A program made the translations under genes and the position numbers. Of a stretch of 64,000 bases of DNA, positions 63,396 through 64,000 are shown in pieces. The stretch is taken from assembly GCF_017877355.1 (NCBI RefSeq), contig NZ_JAGIPR010000003.1:372001-436000 (forward strand). The letters run 5' to 3'. A model generated the notes under the pieces. The model was not told where the DNA came from. It saw only the letters and a list, made by a program, of their open reading frames with translations, and searched no databases. Each line of letters begins with the position of its first letter. Position 1 is the first letter of the stretch. This stretch comes from Chryseobacterium jejuense. GTDB lineage: Bacteria; Bacteroidota; Bacteroidia; Flavobacteriales; Weeksellaceae.

Positions 63396-64000
63396 ATGCA
63401 GACAACTTATATTGAAACACAGCAAATATCCTTTCAAGATTTTAAAAATCAAATACTTGAAGATTACAGGTTAGGAAGGATTTCCCGTGAAATGTCTTAT
63501 CTCGGAAGGAGAGAAGTACTTACCGGAAAAGCTAAATTCGGAATTTTTGGGGATGGTAAGGAACTTCCTCAGCTTGCAATGGCGAAGGTTTTCAGAAATG
63601 GAGACTTCCGTTCTGGCTACTACAGAGACCAGACTTTTGCATTGGCCATTAATGCTTTAACGGCTGAAAGTTTCTTTGCTCAGATGTATGCTGATACAAG
63701 CGTGGAAAGAGAACCGGCTTCAGCAGGAAGACAAATGAACGGGCACTTTGCAACAAGAAGTTTAAATGAAGACGGAAGCTGGAAAGATTTAACTGCACAG
63801 AAAAATATTTCTTCCGATATTTCTCCTACAGCAGGACAAATGCCAAGATTATTAGGATTAGCTCAGGCTTCTACAATATATAAAAGTGTAAAATTTGAAG
63901 GTTCTGAAAAGTTTTCAAGAGAAGGAAATGAGATTGCTTTCGGAACTATTGGTGATGCTTCTACAGCAGAAGGTCATTTCTGGGAAACATTGAATGCTGC
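63396..64000 (+). CDS. Dehydrogenase E1 component, alpha/beta fusion (runs off right edge)
   Basis: The frame from ATG 63396 is open to the window end, about 200 residues. It matches the fused alpha-beta E1 of Bacteroidota 2-oxo acid dehydrogenase complexes: YLGRREVLTGKAKFGIFGDG, ELPQLAMAKVF, YYRDQTFALAI and the thiamine diphosphate region GTIGDASTAEGHFWETLNAA, where GDG is GDA. It probably oxidatively decarboxylates branched-chain 2-oxo acids or pyruvate. The beta part lies beyond the window. Confidence 0.88.
   Translation, partial: MQTTYIETQQISFQDFKNQILEDYRLGRISREMSYLGRREVLTGKAKFGIFGDGKELPQLAMAKVFRNGDFRSGYYRDQTFALAINALTAESFFAQMYADTSVEREPASAGRQMNGHFATRSLNEDGSWKDLTAQKNISSDISPTAGQMPRLLGLAQASTIYKSVKFEGSEKFSREGNEIAFGTIGDASTAEGHFWETLNA

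Overview
The window looks like a chromosomal segment from Chryseobacterium or a near relative (Weeksellaceae, Bacteroidota). The evidence is AT-rich DNA, promoters with TAnnTTTG -7 boxes instead of sigma70-type -10 boxes, few Shine-Dalgarno sites, and typical family content: GH109 of the Elizabethkingia type, GH3, an outer-membrane beta-barrel receptor, a fused E1 dehydrogenase, and secreted proteins built like Chryseobacterium surface proteins. Assignments are read from the sequence and from memory of families; no database was searched.

Layout. (1) 1-5.9 kb is an accessory region: a hipBA-type toxin-antitoxin pair running off the left edge, a TnpB-like remnant, a DUF4262 protein, a frameshifted membrane protein, an attC-like palindrome, a small protein plus methyltransferase pair, an excisionase-like HTH protein and a decayed tyrosine integrase that abuts the 3' end of mnmE. 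(2) 6-14.8 kb holds mnmE, two secreted surface proteins, a membrane-anchored TPR/LuxR-like regulator, an Lrp regulator divergent from an MFS exporter, and a phosphoesterase. (3) 15.3-22.2 kb holds an AraC regulator followed by a complete RND efflux system, with AraC-style direct repeats between them. (4) 22-28 kb holds a DUF2652 protein, an outer-membrane receptor and a GH3 beta-glucosidase. (5) 28.4-32.2 kb holds a methionine ABC transporter operon (DMT permease, MetN, MetI, MetQ) preceded by a 32-codon ORF and a terminator, which looks like an attenuator.

(6) 32.5-39.4 kb is an electrophile/quinone stress neighbourhood: two MhqO-like glyoxalase-fold proteins, an MhqD-like esterase, a cupin, a degenerate receiver plus Crp pair, a LuxR regulator and a pirin. 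The first MhqO-like gene and the pirin gene share an identical 23-bp site placed 19 bp before the -7 box, so they probably belong to one regulon. (7) 39.5-46.8 kb holds topB, a truncated tRNA-Ala(GGC), an AraC/aldehyde dehydrogenase/GMC oxidoreductase module, a thioesterase and a membrane protein. (8) 47-56.4 kb holds an S9 peptidase, a secreted hydrolase, a DNA glycosylase, a three-gene amino-sugar operon (GH109, nucleotidyltransferase, hexosamine kinase) and an AIM24 pair. (9) 56.5-64 kb is largely core: queA, rlmN, a sterol-desaturase-family enzyme, a polyprenyl diphosphate synthase, a secreted protein and the start of a fused E1 dehydrogenase at the right edge.

Intergenic DNA carries several dispersed palindromic repeats, and four genes have a TAnnTTTG box only 3-4 nt before the ATG, which suggests leaderless mRNAs.
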